A stretch of DNA of 64,000 nucleotides from Mycobacterium sp. AZCC_0083 (GTDB lineage: Bacteria > Actinomycetota > Actinomycetes > Mycobacteriales > Mycobacteriaceae), in assembly GCF_014202335.1 (NCBI RefSeq), contig NZ_JACHGP010000021.1, positions 74,015 to 138,014 on the forward strand, given 5' to 3'. Positions 8,991-16,598 of the stretch are shown one piece after another; positions within the stretch are counted from its first letter, which is position 1, and the number at the start of each line of letters is the position of its first letter. The notes below the pieces were generated by a model. The model was not told the DNA's origin. It did not search any database and worked only from the letters and a program-made list of their open reading frames with translations. A program made the position numbers and the translations under genes.

Positions 8991-9949
8991 GCCCTCTCGG
9001 GATAGTCGACCACTGCGTAGCCGCCGCCGTCGTCGATGACGAGGATCTTCTTCTCGTCGCCGCTCCAAAACGTGGTGACGCCTTCGGGTTTCATCGATCG
9101 GTGGAAGGCGATGTCCAACAGCCTGACCTTGTCGTTGCTGCCGTTCCAGGTACTGAGTTGAAACGGCGCGTCGCTCCTGCTGGTCGAGCGCCCGAGCAGA
9201 ATCAGGTAGTCCCCGGTGTCCTCGTCGTAGGAGAGGTCACGGATTCCTTGTCTCGCAGTCGACTTTGGGACCTGGACCCGGACGATGGATGGTGCGCCGA
9301 GCGACGACGTAGTCCACGACGCGGCGGCCACGTCGACGGGAACGCGGATCAGGGCGAGTTCTCCGGGATCTGCCGGCCCGCGGAGGCCGAACAGAAGCGC
9401 ACCTTCGTGCGGATCCCACGCCAGCCCTTCGATGTTCAGCCCGTCAGCATCCGGTTCGCGTTCGGCGGCCTTCGCCAGCGAAGGTTCGTGATCCAGCAGC
9501 CAGGCCCGGAATCCGTCCATCGGTTCCGCGTGCAGCGCGCCGTGAGGGGTGTAACGCGACCGCACCAATCCGTCGGACCGAGTGGTGCCGGCGGCGCAGA
9601 GCGACGATGTGAGGACGAGAAGGATCTCGCCTTTCAGGTCGACACGGGCGAGGCCTTCGGGGTCGCGCAGCTGCCCGTCCGCGACGCCGGCCAGTGGACG
9701 TCGCGCAATGCGCTCGGCTTCGGCGTCGTCGTCATCGAGGACGAGTTCGAAGAGCGATGACGGATCGCGGTTGTCGATGAAGACGAATCGGTGTGGGCCC
9801 ACCTGCGCGACGCCTGAGGCGTTGAACGGCGCCCCGCGGTTCTTCTCGTCGAATGGTGTCGGCTTGATCTTCTTGCCCCGGCCGAGCTGACTCGCGGCGT
9901 GTCGAACGGCCTCAAACGCATTGGCGAGTCTGGCGGTCCATGGCTCCAC
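8984..9949 (-). CDS. DUF3616-type protein
   Basis: This 321-residue protein is probably a beta-propeller. Characteristic strings are FVFIDNRDPSSLFELVLDD, ADGLNIEGLAWDPHEGALLFGLRGP and KPEGVTTFWSGDEKKILVIDDGG, matching DUF3616 (a calcium or phytase-like propeller family of unknown role). No signal peptide is visible. It is convergent with the CotH-type gene, with a 7-bp overlap of coding ends, and followed upstream by a DDN-like gene on the same strand. Confidence 0.65.
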   Translation of the reverse strand: MEPWTARLANAFEAVRHAASQLGRGKKIKPTPFDEKNRGAPFNASGVAQVGPHRFVFIDNRDPSSLFELVLDDDDAEAERIARRPLAGVADGQLRDPEGLARVDLKGEILLVLTSSLCAAGTTRSDGLVRSRYTPHGALHAEPMDGFRAWLLDHEPSLAKAAEREPDADGLNIEGLAWDPHEGALLFGLRGPADPGELALIRVPVDVAAASWTTSSLGAPSIVRVQVPKSTARQGIRDLSYDEDTGDYLILLGRSTSRSDAPFQLSTWNGSNDKVRLLDIAFHRSMKPEGVTTFWSGDEKKILVIDDGGGYAVVDYPERAQ

Positions 9950-9998
9950 GTCGTCCTCCCGATCAAGTATGAGGCGGAGGCCGCGATGGTGACTACTA

Positions 9999-10481
9999 CT
10001 AGCTTGGCGTCAACCGGATTGCGGTGAGGTGGTTCGTTTCGACGGCCTCGGTGAACTCTTCGAGGGTGGGGATTCGCGGATCGCGGAACTTCAATCCCAT
10101 CACCCGCTGCGCGCCCTTCACGCCGTAGGACTCGGCAATGCGCTTGGACAGGTCGGCGACGACCGCAGTGTCTTCGATGAGTTCGCCGCGCATCGTCGTC
10201 GTCTTCCCGGCGTGCACGACCTCGGCGGTGGCACCGCCGCGGAAGTTCAGCCGCCATGCCGTGCCGGTAAGGACGTAGAGGTCGCCGTCGAGCTGATGGG
10301 CGCTCAAGGTCAGTGCGAACTGCCGCCCGGTCTTGCGTCCCTTGAACTTCAACACCAAGAAGGCCTTGAGCGCGGAACCCGTGACCGGGGTGCGCAGCAG
10401 GAATGCCAGGATCGGGTTGACGACACGAAGCATCGCTTCGGGTGGATGAGCGGGGTAGACCGCTGGTGACTGTTCTGTCAT
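9999..10481 (-). CDS. DDN-like nitroreductase/quinone reductase family protein, copy 1
   Basis: This 160-residue protein of the F420-dependent split-barrel reductase family starts at MTEQSP (ATG 10481). Motifs are FKGRKTGRQFALTL and YVLTGTAWRLNFRGGA followed by AEVVH, equivalent to the GRKSG...hPaWyhNL...a.P.v core of DDN-type enzymes. It would use F420H2 as cofactor, with an unknown substrate (quinone, nitro or aflatoxin-like). It is nearly the same protein as the one at 35300-35785, differing at roughly one residue in eight. Sequence similarity between the two loci falls away about 20 bp upstream of the start codon. Confidence 0.7.
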   Translation of the reverse strand: MTEQSPAVYPAHPPEAMLRVVNPILAFLLRTPVTGSALKAFLVLKFKGRKTGRQFALTLSAHQLDGDLYVLTGTAWRLNFRGGATAEVVHAGKTTTMRGELIEDTAVVADLSKRIAESYGVKGAQRVMGLKFRDPRIPTLEEFTEAVETNHLTAIRLTPS

Positions 10482-10566
10482 GCCCTCAACCGTAGGACTA
10501 TCCGACGATTTGCGGATCCGGTTCGGTCGCGACGTCATGATCCTTGAGTGCCACCACGCGCGCCGC

Positions 10567-10576
10567 GGGGGGGGGG
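10567..10576 (+). repeat. 10-base poly-G tract
   Basis: Ten consecutive G residues lie in the 103-bp gap between two co-oriented genes on the minus strand. The tract is 8 bp beyond the stop of the upstream membrane-protein gene and ~86 bp upstream of the DDN-like start. It is read as poly-C on the coding strand. Confidence 0.9.
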
Positions 10577-10584
10577 TGAGGTGT

Positions 10585-10935
10585 TCAGAGCGTTTCGGCA
10601 CCGACTCTTCGGGATCCACGGAGCATGAAAGATGCTGCGACGACGACCGCGCCAACGATTGTCAGCGGGATGGTCCAGGTTCGTCGACTCGAGATCGAAG
10701 ACTTACATTCGCTCACGTAATCCCGATGCGGCACCATCTGATTGAGAATCGGGATTTCTGCCACCACGTACTTGTCGTTGGCGGCTTGGGCGTTGGACGT
10801 GTCCGCCGCCACCGCATTTCCACAGCCGATGCCCGCACCGTCACTGCTCGAGATGGAGACGGGCACCAACAGCCCAATCACTCCAGCCACCAGTAGCACC
10901 GCGCCCACCAACAGGACCAACCGTCGTACCGTCAC
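10585..10935 (-). CDS. small two-TM membrane protein
   Basis: This 116-residue protein has an N-terminal hydrophobic helix (LVLLVGAVLLVAGVIGLLV), an extracytoplasmic loop of ~60 residues with two cysteines (GIGCGNAVAAD; SECKSSIS) and a second helix (WTIPLTIVGAVVVAASFML). The loop cysteines may form a disulfide. This architecture is frequent among uncharacterised mycobacterial proteins. No function can be named. Confidence 0.65.
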   Translation of the reverse strand: MTVRRLVLLVGAVLLVAGVIGLLVPVSISSSDGAGIGCGNAVAADTSNAQAANDKYVVAEIPILNQMVPHRDYVSECKSSISSRRTWTIPLTIVGAVVVAASFMLRGSRRVGAETL

Positions 10936-11199
10936 TTTCGAGCTCCTTCGTCATTTGATCCGTCCTGACTGCGGCGTTCGGCACCGGTCTCGCCGGCATC
11001 GGGCACCTCCTGGTCGAATATCCACTGGTACCCGGGTCACCACACTTCAAACAGTTGGAGATTCGAATGGCCAGAGAGGACCGAAGCCGAAGCCCGGTCG
11101 GTGACCGCGAAGGCGACGAGCAGCGGCGATTCAATTCGCGGCGAACCGGGAACCCTCGAGTGGCGGCGCACGTTCTGCGCCCATCGACGAGAGGAACCC

Positions 11200-12255
11200 A
11201 TGGTCGACGAGGCACACGGTCTGTTGCGGGAACTTCTGACCACCTACGGCCCGTGCGGCCAGGAGGACGCCGTTCGCGACGTGTGCCGACGCGAGCTCGA
11301 GCCGTTGGTCGACGAGACGTCCGTGGATCCAGCAGGCAACCTCGTGGGTGTCCTTCGCGGCGGTGACGCGCCGGCAGTCCCGCTGATGGCGCACATGGAC
11401 GAACTGTCGATGATCGTCAAGCGCGTCGAGCCCGACGGGACGCTGCACGTGGCACAGCTGGGCACGATGTATCCGGGCAACTTCGGGCTCGGCCCCGTCT
11501 CGATCCTGGGAGACGACGAAATCTTATGCGGTGTAATCACTCTCGGGTCCGAACATACGACCAACGACAGTCAACGGATCTGGGAGACCAAGCCGGATCA
11601 GGGTGACAAGGCGATGGACTGGCACCACGTCTACGTCTTTACCGGCCGTTCGTCGGAGGAGCTGGCTGCGGCAGGCGTTCATCCCGGCACCCGGGTATGC
11701 ATCCACCACAGCAAGCGCACGCTGATCGAGTTCGGCGACTATCTCGGCTGTTACTTCATGGACGACCGCGCGGCAGTCACCGCGCTTCTGCAAGCAGCCC
11801 AGCGGCTCTCCAGTCGAGTCAGTCCGCTCGCCGGCGACGTCTACTTCGTGTTCACCGCCAATGAAGAGGTCGGCGGCGTCGGTGGCTCCTACGCAAGCCG
11901 TTGCCTGCCTGGCGATCTCACGATCGCACTGGAGGTCGGGCCGACGGAGGCCGAGTACCAGACCACATGCGCCGGTGGGCCGATCATCGCGTACAGCGAT
12001 GCCGAGTGCGTGTACGACAAGACCGTCGCCGACTCATTGATGGCCGTCGCCGCCGAGCGTGAAATGTCGCCCCAAGCGGCGGTGCTCGGCGCCTTCGAAT
12101 CAGACGCCTCCCACTCGAAGGCCAGCGCGCTCGCGCCGCGGGCCGGGCTGTTGTGCCTGCCGACGCTGAGCACCCACGGGTACGAAGTGATCAGACGCGA
12201 CGCCATTGGTGAGATGGCGCAGGTTCTGGTCGGCTTCCTCGAACGGTGGGCGTGA
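11200..12255 (+). CDS. M42-family metallo-aminopeptidase
   Basis: This 351-residue protein starts at ATG 11200 (GAGAGGA upstream). M42/glutamyl-aminopeptidase motifs are present: PLMAHMDELSMIV (metal-binding His and catalytic Asp), GCYFMDDRAAVTALLQA (bridging Asp), VFTANEEVGGVGG (general base Glu pair) and the C-terminal LSTHGYEV (metal His). These enzymes are cytosolic tetrahedral aminopeptidases that use Zn or Co. Length fits the family. It stands alone between a divergent membrane gene and the exporter gene. Confidence 0.85.
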   Translation: MVDEAHGLLRELLTTYGPCGQEDAVRDVCRRELEPLVDETSVDPAGNLVGVLRGGDAPAVPLMAHMDELSMIVKRVEPDGTLHVAQLGTMYPGNFGLGPVSILGDDEILCGVITLGSEHTTNDSQRIWETKPDQGDKAMDWHHVYVFTGRSSEELAAAGVHPGTRVCIHHSKRTLIEFGDYLGCYFMDDRAAVTALLQAAQRLSSRVSPLAGDVYFVFTANEEVGGVGGSYASRCLPGDLTIALEVGPTEAEYQTTCAGGPIIAYSDAECVYDKTVADSLMAVAAEREMSPQAAVLGAFESDASHSKASALAPRAGLLCLPTLSTHGYEVIRRDAIGEMAQVLVGFLERWA

Positions 12256-12414
12256 GCCAGCCTGCCCGAATTGGGTGCGACGTGGGCCGCGTGCAAGCTG
12301 TGGGTCGGCTGCGAGGTCAGCCGGTCGCCCGGGTGTCGAACCCGTAAAGGCGTATCCGACCCGTAGAACGGTTATACGAGGGCGACTGTCCATAGACATC
12401 AAGCGAGGACGCAC

Positions 12415-14655
12415 ATGACGGCAACGATGACCGGTCCGCCCCAACCGCAGCACAGTGACGCCGAGGTCGCGGCCCCGAGGCGCAACCTGATCTTCACGGC
12501 CGTGCTGCTGGGGATGCTGCTGGCCGCCCTTGACCAGACCATCGTGGCGACGGCGCTGCCCACCGTGGTGGCCGACCTGGGTGGCGCCGGCCACCAGGCG
12601 TGGGTGGTAACCAGCTATCTGCTGGCCTCGACCGTCGTGACGGCGATCGTCGGCAAGCTCGGCGACCTGATCGGCCGCAAGACCGTCTTCATCGCTGCCG
12701 TGCTGTTCTTCATGGCCGGTTCAGTGGTGTGCGGGCTGGCCGGCTCGTTCGAAGTTCTGGTGGCGGCGCGCGCCCTGCAGGGCATCGGCGGCGGGGCCAT
12801 CATGGTCACCGCGACCGCGGTGATCGGCGAGGTCATCCCGCTGCGCGAACGCGGCAAGTACCAGGGCGCCCTTGGGGCCGTGTTCGGCGTCACGACGGTC
12901 ATCGGTCCGCTGCTCGGCGGGTTCCTCACCGACCACCTGAGTTGGCGTTGGGCGTTTTGGATCAACGTGCCGGTGGCGGTCGTCGTGCTCGTCGTCGCCG
13001 TCATCGCGATCCCCAACCTCGGCAAGATGGCGCGCCCGGTCATCGACTACGCCGGGATCGTCCTGGTCGGTCTTGGCGCCACGGGGCTCACCCTGGCCAC
13101 CAGTTGGGGCGGCACCACCTACGCGTGGGGTTCGCCAATGATCATCGGGCTCTTCGTCGGATCCCTGGTCGCCATCGGCGCTTTCATCGCCGTCGAACTG
13201 CGGGCTGCCGAACCGATTCTGCCGATGCGACTGTTCCGCGAGCCGGTCTTCGCCGTCTGCTGCGGGCTGTCGTTCGTCGTCGGCTTCGCGATGCTCGGCG
13301 CCTTGACCTTCCTGCCGACGTTCATGCAATTCGTCGACGGCGTGTCGGCCACCACGTCGGGCATGCACACCCTGCCGATGGTGGTCGGGATGCTGACGAT
13401 GTCGCTGAGCAGCGGTGTGATCGTCGGCCGCACCGGGAAGTACAAGCTGTTCCCGGTGGTCGGAACAGCCGTGATGGCAATCGGTTTCGTGCTGCTGTCC
13501 CGGATGGGTCCGGACACGTCGACGTTGGTGCAGTCGCTGTACCTGGTGGTGCTGGGCGCGGGGATCGGCATGAGCATGCAGGTGTTGGTGCTGATCGTGC
13601 AGAACACCGTCGACTTCGCCGATCTTGGCGTGGCGACGGGCGGTGTCACGTTCTTCCGCACCATCGGTAGCTCCTTCGGCGCGGCAGTGTTCGGCTCGCT
13701 GTTCAACAACTTCTTGCACAGCCGAGTGGCGGACGCCATCGCCAAGAGCGGCGCACCACCGGAGGCGGCGCAGTCTCCCGATGCGCTGCACCGGTTGGCC
13801 CCGGAGGTAGCCGCACCGATCGCGGCCGCCTACGCCGATGCCCTGGACCTGGTGTTCCTGTGTGCAGCGCCGGTGGCAGTGGTCGGCTTCGTGTTGGCCT
13901 TGACGCTCAAACAGGTTCCGTTGCGCAACAACGACGTCAGCACTGCGGCGAATCTGGGCGAGGGGTTCGCGATGCCGACGACCGACTCACCGGACCAGCT
14001 GCTGGAGAACGCCGTCGGCCGGCTGATTCGCCAAGGCTCCGGGACGCAGCTGCGCGCGATCGCGGAACGTCCGGGAAGCAAGCTCGACATCGGCCGGCTG
14101 TGGGCGTTGTTGCAGGTCTTCCGGTTCGGGCAAGCCGCAGGGCAGGCCAGGCTCGGCGACATCGCCGAGCACGTCAGGGTGCCACGGGAGATCCTCGAGC
14201 CTGCATTCGACCGCCTCGCCGCCACCGGCTACGCCGAGCGAAGCGGAGAGGTATTCTGGCTGACCCCGGCTGGGGCGCACCAGGTGGAAGTCGTGCGCGC
14301 GGACACGATGGCGTGGCTCACCAGAGGGCTCGTCCAATCCGCAGGCCTTCAGGTCCGACCGGATCACGGCCAGGTCAGAGAGGCGCTGGATCGCATCTCG
14401 CAAAACGTTCTGGTGCAACGGGATTGGACGGAGGATGAGACTCAGGCGATGCGGATGCGTCCGCCTCGCAGGGCGCCCCAGCCGCTGAGGAGCGCGCCCC
14501 AGCCGCCGCGGCCATCGCCCCCGCCCATGCGTCCGCGCCCGGCTGCCCCGGACCCCCGAGGGCGTACCCGTGGACCCGGACCGTCCGAACCGCCCACCAC
14601 CCGCTTCCGGCCACCCGGTCCGCCGCGCGGAAACCCAAGACCTCCGCACCGGTAG
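12415..14655 (+). CDS. DHA2-type MFS drug exporter with C-terminal winged-helix domain
   Basis: This 746-residue protein has fourteen predicted TM helices in residues 25-500. They carry the DHA2 motifs LDQTIVATALPTVVADL (motif D1), GKLGDLIGRKTVF (motif A) and GAVFGVTTVIGPLLGGFL (motif C). Residues ~525-650 are cytoplasmic and include LGDIAEHVRVPREILEP, a helix-turn-helix-like stretch, then a wing ending EVFWLTPAGAHQVE. The last ~80 residues are Pro/Arg-rich. The transporter would expel drugs by proton antiport. The appended MarR-like winged helix is unusual and may be regulatory. Some mycobacterial exporters are similarly extended. Confidence 0.8.
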   Translation: MTATMTGPPQPQHSDAEVAAPRRNLIFTAVLLGMLLAALDQTIVATALPTVVADLGGAGHQAWVVTSYLLASTVVTAIVGKLGDLIGRKTVFIAAVLFFMAGSVVCGLAGSFEVLVAARALQGIGGGAIMVTATAVIGEVIPLRERGKYQGALGAVFGVTTVIGPLLGGFLTDHLSWRWAFWINVPVAVVVLVVAVIAIPNLGKMARPVIDYAGIVLVGLGATGLTLATSWGGTTYAWGSPMIIGLFVGSLVAIGAFIAVELRAAEPILPMRLFREPVFAVCCGLSFVVGFAMLGALTFLPTFMQFVDGVSATTSGMHTLPMVVGMLTMSLSSGVIVGRTGKYKLFPVVGTAVMAIGFVLLSRMGPDTSTLVQSLYLVVLGAGIGMSMQVLVLIVQNTVDFADLGVATGGVTFFRTIGSSFGAAVFGSLFNNFLHSRVADAIAKSGAPPEAAQSPDALHRLAPEVAAPIAAAYADALDLVFLCAAPVAVVGFVLALTLKQVPLRNNDVSTAANLGEGFAMPTTDSPDQLLENAVGRLIRQGSGTQLRAIAERPGSKLDIGRLWALLQVFRFGQAAGQARLGDIAEHVRVPREILEPAFDRLAATGYAERSGEVFWLTPAGAHQVEVVRADTMAWLTRGLVQSAGLQVRPDHGQVREALDRISQNVLVQRDWTEDETQAMRMRPPRRAPQPLRSAPQPPRPSPPPMRPRPAAPDPRGRTRGPGPSEPPTTRFRPPGPPRGNPRPPHR

Positions 14656-14666
14656 GACGCGCGGCG

Positions 14667-15455
14667 TTAGGCCAGGATCGACGCGAGTTCGCTGCGAGGT
14701 ATCGAGAACTGCTGTGGCCCAGCGGCTGAGAAGGCCCAGTCGCCCTGGCCGATGAAGAAGATGACCGCGTCGTCGGTGAGCGCGAAGTTCTGGTAGTTCC
14801 TGGCGCCGCCAATGTTGTCGTCGATGGGGGTGCCTTGCAACCGCTTCTCGAACTCGGCCTTGACGATCGGATCGAGCACCGCGACGGGGTCGGTGCCCGG
14901 CTTGAACAGCGTGTCGTAGGTAATCGGTGCCTTCTTGCCGAGGTCGTAGTTCAGCGCGTTGTAGAAGGTCACCGGATGCGCGCCTCCGTAGTCGGCATGC
15001 TCCTCGAGCACCAGGCTTTCCGTGCCGTCGTCGGCCGCTGAACGGTAGGTCGTCGGCGTGATGTCGAGTTCCTTGGCATATGGCGGCTGGGGCGGCTTGC
15101 TGACCGCCTCCACGAACTGGTCGCGCTCCCGGGTGAGCAGGTCTGACAGGGTCCCTTGGTCGGGGTAGTCGGCAGGGAACTTCATGTCGATCGTGTAACC
15201 GGGGGTCTGGGTGTGCACCGCGCACACCTGGTCGGCGCCAACCGTTCCTCCGAGGTCGGAGCAGGCCGACGACGCGGAAGTCATGATGGTCGGGGTCGAC
15301 GTCGGTGACGTCGTAGTGGCCGCCGACGTCGTCGGTGGTGTCGTTACCGTCTCCGAAGCCGGGCCCGGCTTGCTCGGGCTCGAGTTGCCGCAGGCGGCCG
15401 TGCCGATGACGACGGTGGCACCGACGAGTGCGATCAGGACGTTGCGTGTCCTCAT
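14667..15455 (-). CDS. lipoprotein with DUF3298/RsiV-like domain
   Basis: This 262-residue protein starts at ATG 15455 (GGAG upstream). The signal peptide has a lipobox-like TAAC, followed by a Thr/Ser/Pro linker to residue ~70. The rest resembles the MPT64/RsiV-type fold, with QTPGYTIDMKFPADYPDQ, ADYGGAHPVTFYNALNYDLGKK and FALTDDAVIFFIGQGDW. Mycobacterial members are exported and some are antigens or esterase-like. It is 11 bp from the next lipoprotein gene on the same strand and possibly co-transcribed with it. Confidence 0.75.
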   Translation of the reverse strand: MRTRNVLIALVGATVVIGTAACGNSSPSKPGPASETVTTPPTTSAATTTSPTSTPTIMTSASSACSDLGGTVGADQVCAVHTQTPGYTIDMKFPADYPDQGTLSDLLTRERDQFVEAVSKPPQPPYAKELDITPTTYRSAADDGTESLVLEEHADYGGAHPVTFYNALNYDLGKKAPITYDTLFKPGTDPVAVLDPIVKAEFEKRLQGTPIDDNIGGARNYQNFALTDDAVIFFIGQGDWAFSAAGPQQFSIPRSELASILA

Positions 15456-15466
15456 GGGGAGCTCCA

Positions 15467-16123
15467 TCAGCCGAGGTGAACAGTCTCGCGCGACACGAAG
15501 AAGTAGTGCCCCGTGTTGGTGTCGATGCACGTGATGCCGACGGTTTCACTGTCGCAGCTCAGCGAGCCGAGGGTTTGAATCTGGCCGTATTCGAGCGTGT
15601 GGGTGGGGACGGGCATCTCCTGGCCGTAGCAGCCGAACACTGCGGGGGAGCCTTCCTCCAACCCGACGCGGTCACCCCAGTTCATTTGGCAGCCATCGGG
15701 TTCGGTGGCGACCCACTGGTGGTCGGCGACCTCGCAGCGGACGGTGTGGCCGCCGGCGCCGTAGGTGAACGTCGCGCACTGGATGTTGCCGGAGGGCGAC
15801 TGGAATGGGGCGTCGTCGGTGAAGTGCTGCCCGGCGGGGATCGTCGCGGGTGTCGGTGCCACGGTCACGGTGACGGGCGGTGGTGCGGTCACGGTCACGG
15901 TCGTGCTCGGCGTTGCAGGGGACGCGGGGGGTGGCGCCACCGTCGACATCGAGATCACGGGGGTGAGCCTCGGGGTTGGCGGCATGCTCGCGCCGGTCGA
16001 CGGTGCGCACGCGGCGAGCGCCATCGCGGCAAGCGCGAAGACGTACACACGAGGTCGCCGTGCGATCGACCGCGGAGCGTCATGGCCGATTACGGCCCTG
16101 TGGTCGTGCGAGTTCTCGGTCAT
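15467..16123 (-). CDS. lipoprotein with DUF6636-like domain
   Basis: This 218-residue lipoprotein has a basic N-terminal region, a signal helix with lipobox LAAC at about residue 39, and a Thr/Val/Pro linker. The C-terminal cysteine-rich domain carries FQSPSGNIQCATF, the hallmark of DUF6636, and further cysteines (VRCEVADHQW; DGCQMNWGD; FGCYGQ; SLSCDSETVGITCID) that probably pair. It lies 11 bp upstream of the RsiV-like lipoprotein gene. The function of the family is unknown. Confidence 0.7.
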   Translation of the reverse strand: MTENSHDHRAVIGHDAPRSIARRPRVYVFALAAMALAACAPSTGASMPPTPRLTPVISMSTVAPPPASPATPSTTVTVTAPPPVTVTVAPTPATIPAGQHFTDDAPFQSPSGNIQCATFTYGAGGHTVRCEVADHQWVATEPDGCQMNWGDRVGLEEGSPAVFGCYGQEMPVPTHTLEYGQIQTLGSLSCDSETVGITCIDTNTGHYFFVSRETVHLG

Positions 16124-16598
16124 GTCGTTCCCCTTTCGATGGACGTAGTGATGTCCGATGACCGAAAGGATGCGGTGTCGTTCTTGGCGGAATCTTGGTG
16201 AAGCTCTCGCGCCGAAGGTCTGGCCTCACGGCAGATCGGTCGAGAGACGGGTAGTGCGGTACTCGATGCCCACGCCGATCGGTCGGGTAGCAACGAGGGA
16301 TGAGCGCAGCCGGTCCGGTCCTATGCTCAGATTTCGGCGTCATGAACGCGCAAACGACGGTGCGCGCCTGCCGTTGCGAGGTACCTTGCATTTGCGAACG
16401 GCGTAGCCGCATCGAGGGGGCGCGGCGTCGCATAGGGGATGACATCATGGCAATCCGCGCACCGCACGTGGGCCATCCGGGAGCGACGATCTGGCGGCCC
16501 TGCCTGCCACGAAAGATGCGACACCGCATTCACATTGAGCGCATCTCGTCGATGCGGCCACTGGGCCGGCCCGACGTGACGACACCGGGCAGGCCGTC
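16124..16598. other. 475-bp region without a convincing gene
   Basis: Several overlapping open frames exist, but none has family resemblance, a good ribosome-binding site or believable composition. It probably contains the promoters of the divergent lipoprotein pair and of the subtilase gene. Confidence 0.45.

Noticed and set aside
12320..12360. tRNA-like stretch (CCGGGTGTCGAACCCG)
   Set aside because: No acceptor stem or anticodon arm can be drawn around it.
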